Part shown: positions 8,481 through 16,655 of the stretch, piece after piece
How the letters are laid out: the number at the start of each line of letters is the position of its first letter
Position numbering within the stretch: the stretch's first letter is position 1
Notes under the pieces: generated by a model
What the model saw: only the letters and a program-made list of their open reading frames with translations
What the model was told of the DNA's origin: nothing
Database searches by the model: none
Made by a program: the position numbers and the translations under genes
Assembly (NCBI GenBank): GCA_030605475.1
Contig: JAUWIG010000015.1
Coordinates: 1-36,264, forward strand
DNA: 36,264 bases
Direction of reading: 5' to 3'
Origin: Planctomycetota bacterium
Lineage (GTDB): Bacteria > Planctomycetota > Phycisphaerae > Sedimentisphaerales > Anaerobacaceae

Positions 8481-8696
8481 TATGCAAAACAAAGCCAATT
8501 TGCTGGATACTCAAATGAACGTAAGTTCTGTTTTAACAAAGTATTATAACAACTAACAACGAACAATGAACAATGAACGATTATGCAAAACAAACCCAAT
8601 CAAACCCAACCTGTAGTGAGCTTGCCTGCGGTGAGCAAGGTCGAACCGTCGAACCTATTTCAAAAGAAGTAAAACCCCGGGCTAAATATGCGCAAT

Positions 8697-8730
8697 AAAA
8701 AAAGCCGGCGTTGAGTCCGGCCTTTTATTT
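8697..8730. terminator. Bidirectional intrinsic terminator
   Basis: The stem GCCGG/CCGGC is flanked by an A-run on the left and TTTTATTT on the right, so it can act on both strands. It lies 17 bp past the xerC stop codon and also closes the rightward transcript from the repeat cassette. Confidence 0.8.
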
Positions 8731-8746
8731 ATCAGTGAAAGTACAT

Positions 8747-9760
8747 TTACCAGTCGGTGTTGTCCTGGTTGGTTTCTCTTGGATGGGCGTTTTCGTAAAC
8801 CTCTTTGAGTCTTCCCGTGGTAAGATGTGTGTAAACCTGGGTCGTCGATAATGACTGATGGCCGAGCAACTCCTGAACGCTTCTTAAATCGGCACCATTA
8901 TTTAACATATGCGTCGCAAAGCTGTGACGCAAAGTATGCGGGCTGATTGCGGGGTCCAGGCCGGCTATTTTCAAGTATTTGTCCATCTTACGCCGGACGC
9001 TGCGTGTGCTGAGACGCCGGCCGTGCTTGTTTACGAACAGGACCTTCGGGTCAAAGTTACTGCTGCTTTGCGCTCTTTTGCTCCTGAACTCCATATAGTG
9101 TTGAATAACCTGCAAAGCAGATGAGCCTATTGGTGCAATTCTCTCCTTTTTGCCCTTGCCTCTGACATGTACGACTTCGCCCAGGAAGTCTACATCGTCC
9201 ATATTCAGCCCCACAAGCTCACTGACCCTTATGCCGGTGCTGTAAAGCGTCTCCATAATAGCTCTATCTCTTGCGCCCAGCCAGCTATCCATCGGCGGCG
9301 TCTCGAGCAATTTCTTTACTTCTTCGTATTCGAGGAAGCGCGGCAGCTTTTTCTCCTGCTTCGGTGTTCTAACTGCTGTAACCGGATTAGAGCTAACCTG
9401 GTTTCTTTTAATCAGGAACTTATAAAAGCTCCTCAGCGTGGCCAATTTGCGGGCTATGGTTGTTTTAGAATATTGTTTCTCATTTAGAAAGGCCAAATAC
9501 GCTCTAACAACATCCGTCTGGGCTAAAAGAAGTAACTGGTCAACCCTTGGTTTAGTCTGTGTTGCCACGGCTGCGTCCTGGGCGCCCTGCTGAGCCAACG
9601 AAGGCACCTCAGCAGACGGCCCGCCGGCATCAGAGCCGCCAATCAAGAACTCAGCAAACTGCCTCATATCGGCTCCATAACACTTGGCCGTATGTTCGGA
9701 GAACCGCTTCTCAAAGTTCAAGTAATTCAGAAACTCTTGGACAATTACACTATCTTCCAT
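8747..9760 (-). CDS. xerC: Tyrosine recombinase XerC
   Basis: This site-specific recombinase would resolve chromosome dimers at dif with a Xer partner. The catalytic set is complete: R178 (TGIRVSEL), K in GKGKKER (202-205), H275 and R278 (HTLRHSFATHML), H301 (LGHQSLSTTQ) and nucleophile Y310 (VYTH). The C-terminal VYENAHPR is closer to XerC than XerD. At 337 residues it is about 40 longer than typical. The excess is a low-complexity Gly/Ser/Ala/Gln insert at about residues 41-80 of the N-terminal core-binding domain. It sits alone between two terminators and next to the accessory patch, but I see no sign that it belongs to a mobile element. Confidence 0.9.
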   Translation of the reverse strand: MEDSVIVQEFLNYLNFEKRFSEHTAKCYGADMRQFAEFLIGGSDAGGPSAEVPSLAQQGAQDAAVATQTKPRVDQLLLLAQTDVVRAYLAFLNEKQYSKTTIARKLATLRSFYKFLIKRNQVSSNPVTAVRTPKQEKKLPRFLEYEEVKKLLETPPMDSWLGARDRAIMETLYSTGIRVSELVGLNMDDVDFLGEVVHVRGKGKKERIAPIGSSALQVIQHYMEFRSKRAQSSSNFDPKVLFVNKHGRRLSTRSVRRKMDKYLKIAGLDPAISPHTLRHSFATHMLNNGADLRSVQELLGHQSLSTTQVYTHLTTGRLKEVYENAHPRETNQDNTDW

Positions 9761-9797
9761 AATCTACCTGCTTTCGCTTCCCCACGCTGTCTTATCT

Positions 9798-9830
9798 AAA
9801 AACCAAATCCCCGTATTAAATGCGGGGTTT
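9798..9830 (-). terminator. Intrinsic terminator of the 82-residue gene
   Basis: On the minus strand AAACCCCG and CGGGGATTTGG form a GC stem around a 9-base loop, followed by a T-rich run (TTTGGTTTTT). It lies just after the stop codon at 9842 and isolates xerC transcription. Confidence 0.7.
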
Positions 9831-9841
9831 CCAAACTCTCT

Positions 9842-10090
9842 TTATTGAACTTGTGGGTCCCCCTGCAAAATGGAGTCCCTCTCGCGTAAAAGTTCGTCCG
9901 CCTGTCCAATAAGTGACTGTGTCAGTTTGAAACTCAGTACCGCTGCATCAAACCAATCGAAATTTGTCCGCTCATCCCTCGCCTGCTCAATCAGGGCATC
10001 CAGAAGCTCATCTTCACGTCCGCCATCGTAACGAAATATAAATTTCTCTGTTCCCTTATTTAAGACCAGTTGTCGCTTGGTTTTTTTCAT
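9842..10090 (-). CDS. Small protein of unknown function (82 aa)
   Basis: I do not recognise a family. The N-terminus is basic (MKKTKRQ), followed by a short beta segment (KFIFRYDGG) and a predicted helical region with several acidic residues. There are no cysteines, no signal peptide and no membrane segment, so it is probably cytosolic. It has its own terminator and a weak ribosome binding site (GTGAG). The upstream gap contains dispersed repeats, so it is likely a single-gene unit. Confidence 0.6.
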   Translation of the reverse strand: MKKTKRQLVLNKGTEKFIFRYDGGREDELLDALIEQARDERTNFDWFDAAVLSFKLTQSLIGQADELLRERDSILQGDPQVQ

Positions 10091-10425
10091 TGCTCACTTC
10101 TGTTATTCTGAGCCCTTCGCTCAGGGCCCAAAAGACATCAATCCGCCGGATGCTTTGTATAACACCTGTATCTTTTATCGATTTAAAAGCAATTTACTAA
10201 AGCCCAAACTTCAGTTTTTTTCCAACAAATTGCGATAAAATCGACACTTTGGTAAACGCCACAACGCTTTTATCGGCCAATAAGACTCCTGTCTTTACAA
10301 ATTGAGCGCAAATTTATACAAATTATTTTATTACAGGGTCGTCATTCTGAGCCCTTCGCTCCGCTCAAGGGTAAACTACGGCAAGAACCTCATTCTTTTC
10401 TTATAACACAGTCCCTTTGCCTGGC
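10091..10425. repeat. Intergenic with two dispersed repeat copies
   Basis: No gene is visible. Two related sequences occur: TTATTCTGAGCCCTTCGCTC followed by AGGGC (about 10103-10129) and GTCATTCTGAGCCCTTCGCTC followed by CGCTCAAGGG (about 10340-10370). A longer relative with both ends (CCGAGCG..., CTCAGGGTGACAG) lies at 13846-13915. They form a dispersed intergenic repeat family. Confidence 0.65.
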
Positions 10426-11403
10426 TCAGGACAAGGTTTTGAAGAAGAGTATTCCGTCTTTTTCCTCTGAACCAACAATCCCCTGGTTTTGGAAGTGACC
10501 GATGTACTTTAACACCTCATTGCGGTTGATGTCCAGACTCGCGCATATATCATTTAGTGAACAAGGCCTGCGTTTCAGCATTGATAACAGGGCTTCCATT
10601 TTGTGGTCTATTGCAAAATGCGGCTCTAATACATCTCCAACTTTACTTTCAACGAGCTTGCTGCGGCGTCCCGGCGAGAAATCAGCCACCACCTCGCACT
10701 TTTCCCCCAGCGTGGCAGCTATAGCCTGCAGCTTTTCAGCTTTCATCCTCTTGACACCGGAATCGGCTGTAGGGCGCACGGCCGTATTAAGCTGGACCTT
10801 ATCCGGACGAATGCGTTCTATAGCGTTTTTGATTTTTGCAATTTGCTCGCTATCAGTATTTAAGCCTTCGACAAGAAATACCTCAAGCCATATCTGCCCG
10901 GAAAACTCGTCTCTAAATGCGCACAACCCATCGATTAGCTTTTCAATACTAATATCTTTATGCGGACGATTTACTTTCTGGAAAGTCTGTTCGTCACCGG
11001 CATCGAGAGAAGGCAGTACCACATCGGCCTTTGCACAACCTTCCCGCACATCCCTCTCTGTCAGCAGTGTGCCGCTGGTTAGTATGGCTACAGGAATATC
11101 GGTAATCTTTTTTATGCCGTCTATAAGCTCACCGAGCCGCGAATTCAGCGTCGGCTCGCCGGAGCCGCTGATGGTGATAAAATCAGCTTGCAGGCCTTTA
11201 GCCAATCCGCCCTTCAGCTCGGCCAGAACCGCTTCAATATCAACATAGTCTTTGCGTTCAATGGTCTTTTCAGTGGTTCTACCAAGCTGGCAATAGATGC
11301 AATCCAGCGTACAAACTTTGAATGGCACGATATCAACGCCCAGGCTTCGCCCTAATCTGCGCGATGGCACCGGCCCATACAAATATTTTTTTTCTCCAGC
11401 CAT
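10426..11403 (-). CDS. Radical SAM protein with C-terminal winged helix
   Basis: The radical SAM [4Fe-4S] motif C-x3-C-x2-C is at C31, C35 and C38 (CTLDCIYC), preceded by GPVPSRRLGRSLGVD, which is typical of the COG0731 group related to wybutosine-type Fe-S oxidoreductases. GSGEPTL is the SAM-contacting GGE-like motif. Residues about 255-325 look like a small winged-helix domain (SLNDICASLDINRNEVLKYI), an unusual addition that suggests nucleic acid binding. The substrate is unknown. The gene starts 6 bp after kdsA, so the two are cotranscribed. Family assignment is confident, function is not. Confidence 0.85.
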   Translation of the reverse strand: MAGEKKYLYGPVPSRRLGRSLGVDIVPFKVCTLDCIYCQLGRTTEKTIERKDYVDIEAVLAELKGGLAKGLQADFITISGSGEPTLNSRLGELIDGIKKITDIPVAILTSGTLLTERDVREGCAKADVVLPSLDAGDEQTFQKVNRPHKDISIEKLIDGLCAFRDEFSGQIWLEVFLVEGLNTDSEQIAKIKNAIERIRPDKVQLNTAVRPTADSGVKRMKAEKLQAIAATLGEKCEVVADFSPGRRSKLVESKVGDVLEPHFAIDHKMEALLSMLKRRPCSLNDICASLDINRNEVLKYIGHFQNQGIVGSEEKDGILFFKTLS

Positions 11404-11409
11404 CTTGTA

Positions 11410-12273
11410 TTATCCTCGTACGATTTCAAATATTTCCCTGCACAGCTTTAGTAAATCTTCGAGCCAGTCTATAGGCATAATGCTGGCAGCATCTGATTTT
11501 GCCTTTTCCGGTTCTGGGTGGACTTCAATAAAAAGCCCGTTTGCACCGGCGGCAATCGCAGCCTTTGCCAATATCGGGGCCATTTCTCGTCGGCCTGCAC
11601 TTGCATCTCCGAGGCCTCCGGGCTGCTGTGTACTGTGCGTCGCATCGAAAACAACCGGACAGCCCAGCTTCTTCATCGTCTCAATAGCTGTCATATCATT
11701 TACCAGTTGATTGTAGCCAAAAAATGTGCCCCTCTCTGTTAGTATTACCTTTCTGTTATCGCAGGAATGGATTTTGTCTACCGCATTTTTCATCTCAGCA
11801 GGCGAAAGAAACTGGCCTTTCTTGATATTTACGGGCCTGCCCGTTCGCCCACAGGCACAAAGCAAATCTGTCTGCCTGCACAGAAAAGCAGGCACCTGAA
11901 GGCAATCGACAACTTCGCTCACAACGCCGGCCTGGCCCGGCTCGTGCACATCGGTCATAACAGGCAAATTAGTCTGGCGACGAACGGCTGCAAGAATCTC
12001 CAGGCCCTCTTCCAGTCCCGGGCCGCGAAAGCTGGATACACTGCTGCGATTGGCCTTGTCAAAACTGGCCTTGAAAATTATTCCCACATCACTCCTTGCG
12101 CCAATTTCAAGCAGTCTGTTCGCAATATCAAGACAACAGGTCTTGCTTTCAATAACGCAGGGCCCGGCCATTACAAACAAAGGCGCATCCAAACCAACTT
12201 CAAGCGGCTTCGGCAGGGCAGATAAACCGCCTTTTGAGTCTCCGACACCAATTTTGAAATTCACTTTACTCAT
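11410..12273 (-). CDS. kdsA: 3-deoxy-8-phosphooctulonate synthase
   Basis: KdsA condenses arabinose-5-phosphate with phosphoenolpyruvate to make Kdo-8-phosphate for lipopolysaccharide, which implies an outer membrane. Signature motifs are intact: FVMAGPCVIES, FKASFDKANRSS, RGPGLEEGL, MTDVHEPGQ, PAFLCRQTDL, KKGQFLSP and FIEVHPEP. The ATG at 12273 was preferred over a TTG at 12306, because the extra 11 residues match nothing in the family and the ATG begins the conserved part. GAGGGA lies about 17 bases upstream and GAGG directly before it. It belongs to a leftward run after a lipid kinase and before a radical SAM gene. Confidence 0.93.
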   Translation of the reverse strand: MSKVNFKIGVGDSKGGLSALPKPLEVGLDAPLFVMAGPCVIESKTCCLDIANRLLEIGARSDVGIIFKASFDKANRSSVSSFRGPGLEEGLEILAAVRRQTNLPVMTDVHEPGQAGVVSEVVDCLQVPAFLCRQTDLLCACGRTGRPVNIKKGQFLSPAEMKNAVDKIHSCDNRKVILTERGTFFGYNQLVNDMTAIETMKKLGCPVVFDATHSTQQPGGLGDASAGRREMAPILAKAAIAAGANGLFIEVHPEPEKAKSDAASIMPIDWLEDLLKLCREIFEIVRG

Positions 12274-12316
12274 ACCTCGTATTTCGTATATCCCTCTAAT
12301 AATCAATTATCCACGT

Positions 12317-13261
12317 CTATCCCAGTGCTCTGATAATTCTTGTTCTTATCCCTGCCGGCTTAGCACCTTCGGGCACCATTATTCTGACCGCCTGCGGTAT
12401 CACCTCGATTTGTACCGGCAAAGTCGGCCCGGGGTCACCGTCAATTTCAGTCTCCATATTGGCAGTTTCCGAACTTACAGTAATGTTTTTGCCCTGACGA
12501 TAAATAACATCGCCGCTGTCGGCATGCTGTTTCAAAACTGTCATCACCGAATGTTTTACTAAGTGCACTCTGGACGCACATTTATAAATACACACATCCA
12601 GCAACCCATCACCGAAATCAGCATAGTGCAGAATCTGCAGGCCTACTGCATATCTTGAAATATTTCCAACAAAAACCAATCCGCGGCCATCAAAAATCTC
12701 TTCACCATCTACTTCCACCTTCATTGGGCCGAATTTATACTCCCAGAATGTTCGCCAGATTGGCCAGAAGTAATCAAAGTAATCTATATGTCCTTTTCGC
12801 TGCTCGCTAACACGTCTGACCACCCGGCCATCGAACCCAAAACCAGCTATAGAAGTAAAACATTTTCCATTTGCACTTCCCAAATCCAAAGGCCGAGTGT
12901 ATCCTGCCTCGAAAGTCTTTATTACTGTTTTCAATTTTTCATCAAAACCTAATTCATTTGCCAGCAGATTTTCCGTCCCGCAGGGCACTATCAGCAAAGG
13001 CCTGTCACTGCCTTCCAAACCGTGCGCAACCTCTCTAACGGTTCCGTCGCCGCCGACGACAACGACCAGTGCACAGTCGTAATCGACCGCTGCGTCGGTG
13101 GCCAATTCGCAGGCATGGTCCAAAGAAGTAGTCAGACTAACCCTGACCTCAAACCCCTTTTCGACAAGGTATTGCTGAAACCGCCGTCCGGTCAGCTTGT
13201 GGCTGCTGGCACCAGACTTCGGATTTACAATACAGGCAATATAACCATCATCCGGCTTCAT
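12317..13261 (-). CDS. Diacylglycerol kinase-family lipid kinase
   Basis: The DAGK catalytic fold is indicated by NPKSG (13-17), VVVGGDGTVREV (about 67-78), the PCGTENLLANEL segment and a later GFGFDGRV motif. Such YegS/DgkB-like enzymes phosphorylate diacylglycerol or related lipids. The length, 314 residues, is normal. It lies between a CYTH-domain gene and kdsA on the same strand with short gaps, so the whole group may be an operon. A short AT-rich repeat (TATTTACTATT type, 13263-13297) lies just upstream. Confidence 0.88.
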   Translation of the reverse strand: MKPDDGYIACIVNPKSGASSHKLTGRRFQQYLVEKGFEVRVSLTTSLDHACELATDAAVDYDCALVVVVGGDGTVREVAHGLEGSDRPLLIVPCGTENLLANELGFDEKLKTVIKTFEAGYTRPLDLGSANGKCFTSIAGFGFDGRVVRRVSEQRKGHIDYFDYFWPIWRTFWEYKFGPMKVEVDGEEIFDGRGLVFVGNISRYAVGLQILHYADFGDGLLDVCIYKCASRVHLVKHSVMTVLKQHADSGDVIYRQGKNITVSSETANMETEIDGDPGPTLPVQIEVIPQAVRIMVPEGAKPAGIRTRIIRALG

Positions 13262-13280
13262 ATTTTTAATTTACTATTTT

Positions 13281-13817
13281 CTATTTACTATTGACTATTT
13301 GTTTTTTTGCCACTAAAGATGCATAACTTTCTCTTATGTGCGGTAAATCTGCGAGTCCTAATTCCATTTGCACATCGGCGATTCTTTTATCATCAGGCCC
13401 TTCTATTTCCACAAAGCTGCCCAGCAACGGCAACTCATCCAGAGCAACGCTGCATTCATCAAGCTGCCAGATTCGACGCCTTTTTTCAAAAACCAATACT
13501 TTTTCATAACCAAGAGCCGAAAGCAGCCTCTCGGCTGAATCAGCACTTTTGATTTCAATTTCTATCTCCTGCCTTTTTTTGAACTTATCTCTTTCTTTGG
13601 CGCCTTTATAGGTTAAAAACACCTTCTCCCGGTCATCGGCTGATTGTCGCCGCAGCCGAAGGCATCTATCGGTTTCCTTCAGGTTTCTGTTTGCATCATC
13701 GAAATAGGAATCTGTCTGTAACTGCTCTTCCAAAAACTCATCGCTGAGCTCATTTAACTTCTCTGCTATTTCTTGCAGCGAATCAACCTTTAGTTTTGCT
13801 TCAATTTCGGTACGCAT
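13281..13817 (-). CDS. CYTH domain protein (class IV adenylate cyclase-like)
   Basis: The N-terminal ExExK signature is present (E4, E6, K8 in MRTEIEAKLK). It is followed by the alternating charged strands of the CYTH tunnel: CLRLRR, FLTYKGAKE, EIEIEIKSAD, FEKRRRIW and FVEIEGPDD. CYTH enzymes act on triphosphates, as adenylate cyclase CyaB, thiamine triphosphatase or triphosphate tunnel enzymes. The R-R-x-W pattern fits the CyaB-like subgroup, but the substrate cannot be read from sequence. 178 residues is the usual length. It is 19 bp from the lipid kinase gene downstream. Confidence 0.85.
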   Translation of the reverse strand: MRTEIEAKLKVDSLQEIAEKLNELSDEFLEEQLQTDSYFDDANRNLKETDRCLRLRRQSADDREKVFLTYKGAKERDKFKKRQEIEIEIKSADSAERLLSALGYEKVLVFEKRRRIWQLDECSVALDELPLLGSFVEIEGPDDKRIADVQMELGLADLPHIRESYASLVAKKQIVNSK

Positions 13818-13845
13818 TAATATATCAACCCATGCTCCCGTTGTC

Positions 13846-13919
13846 GCTCCGAGCGCAGCGAAGAATCTCTTATTCTAGCCAACCAGACCCTTCGCTCCGC
13901 TCAGGGTGACAGTCTTTGA
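13846..13919. repeat. Dispersed repeat between leuS and the CYTH gene
   Basis: The left part reads TCGCTCCGAGCGCAGCGAAG and continues AATCTC. The right part reads CCCTTCGCTCCGCTCAGGG and continues TGACAG. It shares CCCTTCGCTC(CGCTC)AGGG with the copies at 10103 and 10340. Its position suggests insertion into the gap between leuS and the next gene. Confidence 0.65.
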
Positions 13920-13927
13920 GGCAGCTT

Positions 13928-16492
13928 CTAAATAACTATATTTACCAATCGGGATTTGATAACGATAATTTTCTTTGGCTCTTTGCCTGCAATGGCGGCA
14001 ATTACCTTTTCGCTGCTTAATGCCATTTGTTTTATCCACTCTTCGTCCGCCTCGGCGGCAGCAACGATTCTGTCTTTTATTTTGCCGTTGACCTGCACCG
14101 CCAATTCGATTTCTTTTTCCTTGATAAGCTCTTTATCGTACTGGGGCCACGGCTCGTAAGCCAGCCCCTGCTTGTGGCTTGCAGGGGCCAGCCTCTGCCA
14201 GAGCTCTTCAGCGATATGTGGTGCGAACGGAGCAAGAATTAGAACGAACTTCTCGACGACCGATTTCGGCCTTACCGCTTGTTTGCTGAGGTGATTTATG
14301 AAAATCATCATTGCGCTTATCGCCGTGTTAAAGTTGAAACTTTCGATATCATCGCCGACCTTTTTTATCGTCTGATTCAGCAACCGCAGCGTCGCCTCGT
14401 CCGCCTGTGCCTCTTTTACCGCTTCGAGAAGCTGGCCTGTATCCTCGTCAACAATCGTTCGCCAAGCTCTCTGCAAAAACCGATGCACGCCTTCCACTCC
14501 CTGCATACTCCACGGCTTAATTGCCTCCAAAGGCCCCATAAACATTTCGTAAAGACGCATCGAATCGGCTCCGTAACCGGCAATAACCTTATCAGGGTTG
14601 ACCACATTGCCGCGGGACTTGCTCATCTTCTGGCCGTCTTCGCCTAAAATCATTCCCTGATTGACAAGCTTCTGAAACGGCTCTTTGGTGCTAACATAGC
14701 CCAGGTCGTAGAGAAGCTTATGCCAGAACCGCGAATACAAAAGGTGCAGCACCGCGTGCTCGGCCCCGCCGATATACAAATCAACGTTCATCCAGTATTT
14801 TTCTTTTTCCGTGTCCCAGCCCTGCTCATTATTTTCCGGGTCAAGGTATCGCAGATAATACCAGCAGCTGCCGGCCCATTGAGGCATTGTGTCCGTTTCC
14901 CGTTTGGCTTTTGAGCCATCAGGCAGTGCAACATTGACCCAATTGTCAATATTGGCTAACGGCGATTCACCCGTCCCTGCGGGCTTATAGTTTTCAACCG
15001 CCGGCAGCTTCAAAGGCAAATCTTCTTCCGCAATGCCGGCAACCCCGCCGTCCTCAGTATGCAAAATCGGAAACGGCTCACCCCAGTAACGCTGCCTGCT
15101 GAAAAGCCAGTCCCGCAGCTTATAGTTAATGGCTTTTTTGCCAAGGCCCTTCTCTGCAAGCCAATTTGTGATTTGCTCCTTAAACTCAGCCGTTGACAAG
15201 CCGTCAAATTGTCCGCTGTTAATCGCCTTACCGTCCCCTACAAAGCACACCTCTGCCTTCCTGACCAGCTCAGCTTGCTCACTATCCTGCGGCTCAACAA
15301 CCGGGATAATCGGCAGGTCAAATTCTTTTGCGAATTCAAAATCTCTTTCATCGTGGGCCGGAACCGACATAATCGCGCCGGTGCCGTAACTGAGCAAAAC
15401 GTAATCGCTGAGCCAGATTTGAATCTTTTCGTTGTTGACCGGATTTATTGCGTAAGCACCGGTGAAAACGCCGGTCTTCTCTTTGGCCAAATCCGTCCTG
15501 TCCAAATCACTTTTACGCGCAGCCTCCTGGCGATGTTTCTGAACATTTGCTTTTTTCCCCTCACTTATAATTTTATCTACAAGCGGATGTTCCGGAGCCA
15601 TTACCATGTAGGTTGCTCCAAAGAGCGTATCCGGCCGAGTTGTGAATACACGAATTGTCTCGTCGAAACCATCGACTTTGAAATCGACATCGGCCCCAAT
15701 ACTCTTACCTATCCAGTCGATTTGCAGTTTCTTTATCGATTCCGGCCAGTCCACTTCATTTAAATCTTCGAGCAGTCTTTCAGCGTATTTTGTTATTCGC
15801 AGCATCCACTGCCGCATCGGCTTTCTGACTACGGGATGGCCGCCTCGCTCGCTGACGCCGTTGACCACCTCTTCATTTGCCAGAACCGTCCCAAGTGCCG
15901 GACACCAATTGACAGGCACCTCAGCTTCATACGCAAGACGATTGTCATCTGTGTATTTTCGCTTCTCGGCCTCGCTCAAACCGTCAGGAATCGGCAACTG
16001 CTCGATTGGTTTGGCTTTTTGCTCGGCTTCGTCAAAGCAACTATTGAAGAACTTTAGAAATATCCATTGCGTCCACCTGTAGTAATTGGGGTCAGTAGTA
16101 TCAACTTCCCGGTCCCAGTCATAGCTAAAGCCGAGCGCTTTAATTTGCTTGCGCATAGTGTTGATGTTTTTTTGCGTGGTTTCTACAGGGTGCGTACCGG
16201 TCTGGACTGCATGCTGCTCTGCCGGCAGACCAAATGCGTCCCAGCCCATAGGATGCAGGACATTGAAGCCTTTAGTTCGTTTATACCGGGCGACTATATC
16301 GCTTGCGGTATAACCTTCCGGATGGCCGACGTGCAGACCGGCAGCGCTTGGGTAGGGAAACATATCCAGCACGTAATACTTGGGTCTTGAATCGTCCAAG
16401 TCTTCTGCTTTGAACGTCTTATGTTCTTCCCAGAACCGCTGCCATTTCTTCTCAATTTCACCGAACTTATATAAACCTTTTTTGGAATACAT
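13928..16492 (-). CDS. leuS: Leucyl-tRNA synthetase
   Basis: This class I synthetase charges tRNA-Leu. The HIGH motif appears as HVGH (54-57, in [13 protein letters not shown]) and KMSKS is at 622-626. The editing domain carries the [13 protein letters not shown] motif, and the WYYLRYLDP segment typical of bacterial LeuRS is present. The length of 854 is normal. It lies just downstream of tRNA-Pro on the same strand. The C-terminal end shows the usual anticodon-binding and tail domains. Confidence 0.97.
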   Translation of the reverse strand: MYSKKGLYKFGEIEKKWQRFWEEHKTFKAEDLDDSRPKYYVLDMFPYPSAAGLHVGHPEGYTASDIVARYKRTKGFNVLHPMGWDAFGLPAEQHAVQTGTHPVETTQKNINTMRKQIKALGFSYDWDREVDTTDPNYYRWTQWIFLKFFNSCFDEAEQKAKPIEQLPIPDGLSEAEKRKYTDDNRLAYEAEVPVNWCPALGTVLANEEVVNGVSERGGHPVVRKPMRQWMLRITKYAERLLEDLNEVDWPESIKKLQIDWIGKSIGADVDFKVDGFDETIRVFTTRPDTLFGATYMVMAPEHPLVDKIISEGKKANVQKHRQEAARKSDLDRTDLAKEKTGVFTGAYAINPVNNEKIQIWLSDYVLLSYGTGAIMSVPAHDERDFEFAKEFDLPIIPVVEPQDSEQAELVRKAEVCFVGDGKAINSGQFDGLSTAEFKEQITNWLAEKGLGKKAINYKLRDWLFSRQRYWGEPFPILHTEDGGVAGIAEEDLPLKLPAVENYKPAGTGESPLANIDNWVNVALPDGSKAKRETDTMPQWAGSCWYYLRYLDPENNEQGWDTEKEKYWMNVDLYIGGAEHAVLHLLYSRFWHKLLYDLGYVSTKEPFQKLVNQGMILGEDGQKMSKSRGNVVNPDKVIAGYGADSMRLYEMFMGPLEAIKPWSMQGVEGVHRFLQRAWRTIVDEDTGQLLEAVKEAQADEATLRLLNQTIKKVGDDIESFNFNTAISAMMIFINHLSKQAVRPKSVVEKFVLILAPFAPHIAEELWQRLAPASHKQGLAYEPWPQYDKELIKEKEIELAVQVNGKIKDRIVAAAEADEEWIKQMALSSEKVIAAIAGKEPKKIIVIKSRLVNIVI

Positions 16493-16534
16493 TTATCTTT
16501 ACCATTCCCTTAGCATCATCGCTGTAAAAAACAA

Positions 16535-16609
16535 TCGGGGAGACAGGATTCGAACCTGCGACCTCTGCGTCCCGAACGCAGCGCTCTAGCCAAACTGAGC
16601 CACTCCCCG
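16535..16609 (-). tRNA. tRNA-Pro (anticodon CGG)
   Basis: The minus strand folds as a complete cloverleaf: acceptor CGGGGAG/CTCCCCG with discriminator A, anticodon stem CTGCG/CGCAG with loop TTCGGGA (anticodon CGG, reading CCG), and T-arm GCAGG-TTCGAAT-CCTGT. CCA is not encoded. It lies in the gap between priA and leuS. Confidence 0.95.
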
Positions 16610-16655
16610 ATAAATTGAAACCGTGAGCGTAACACATCAGCCCGGCAATTGCAAG

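Larger units (their letters stand above)
8134..8746. other. Repeat-rich cassette without a convincing gene
   Basis: In order it holds a strong promoter (8278-8306), a perfect inverted repeat at the predicted transcript start (8312-8335), a heptamer array (8397-8480), two copies of the 14-mer TTATGCAAAACAAA (8480-8493 and 8581-8594), a short run of AACAATGA-type units (about 8556-8579) and a bidirectional terminator (8697-8730). After each 14-mer an ATG opens a short frame starting MQNK, but both end quickly. I recall similar MQNK... frames and ATACGAG arrays as dispersed sequences in related genomes. That is memory, not a search. Confidence 0.55.
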
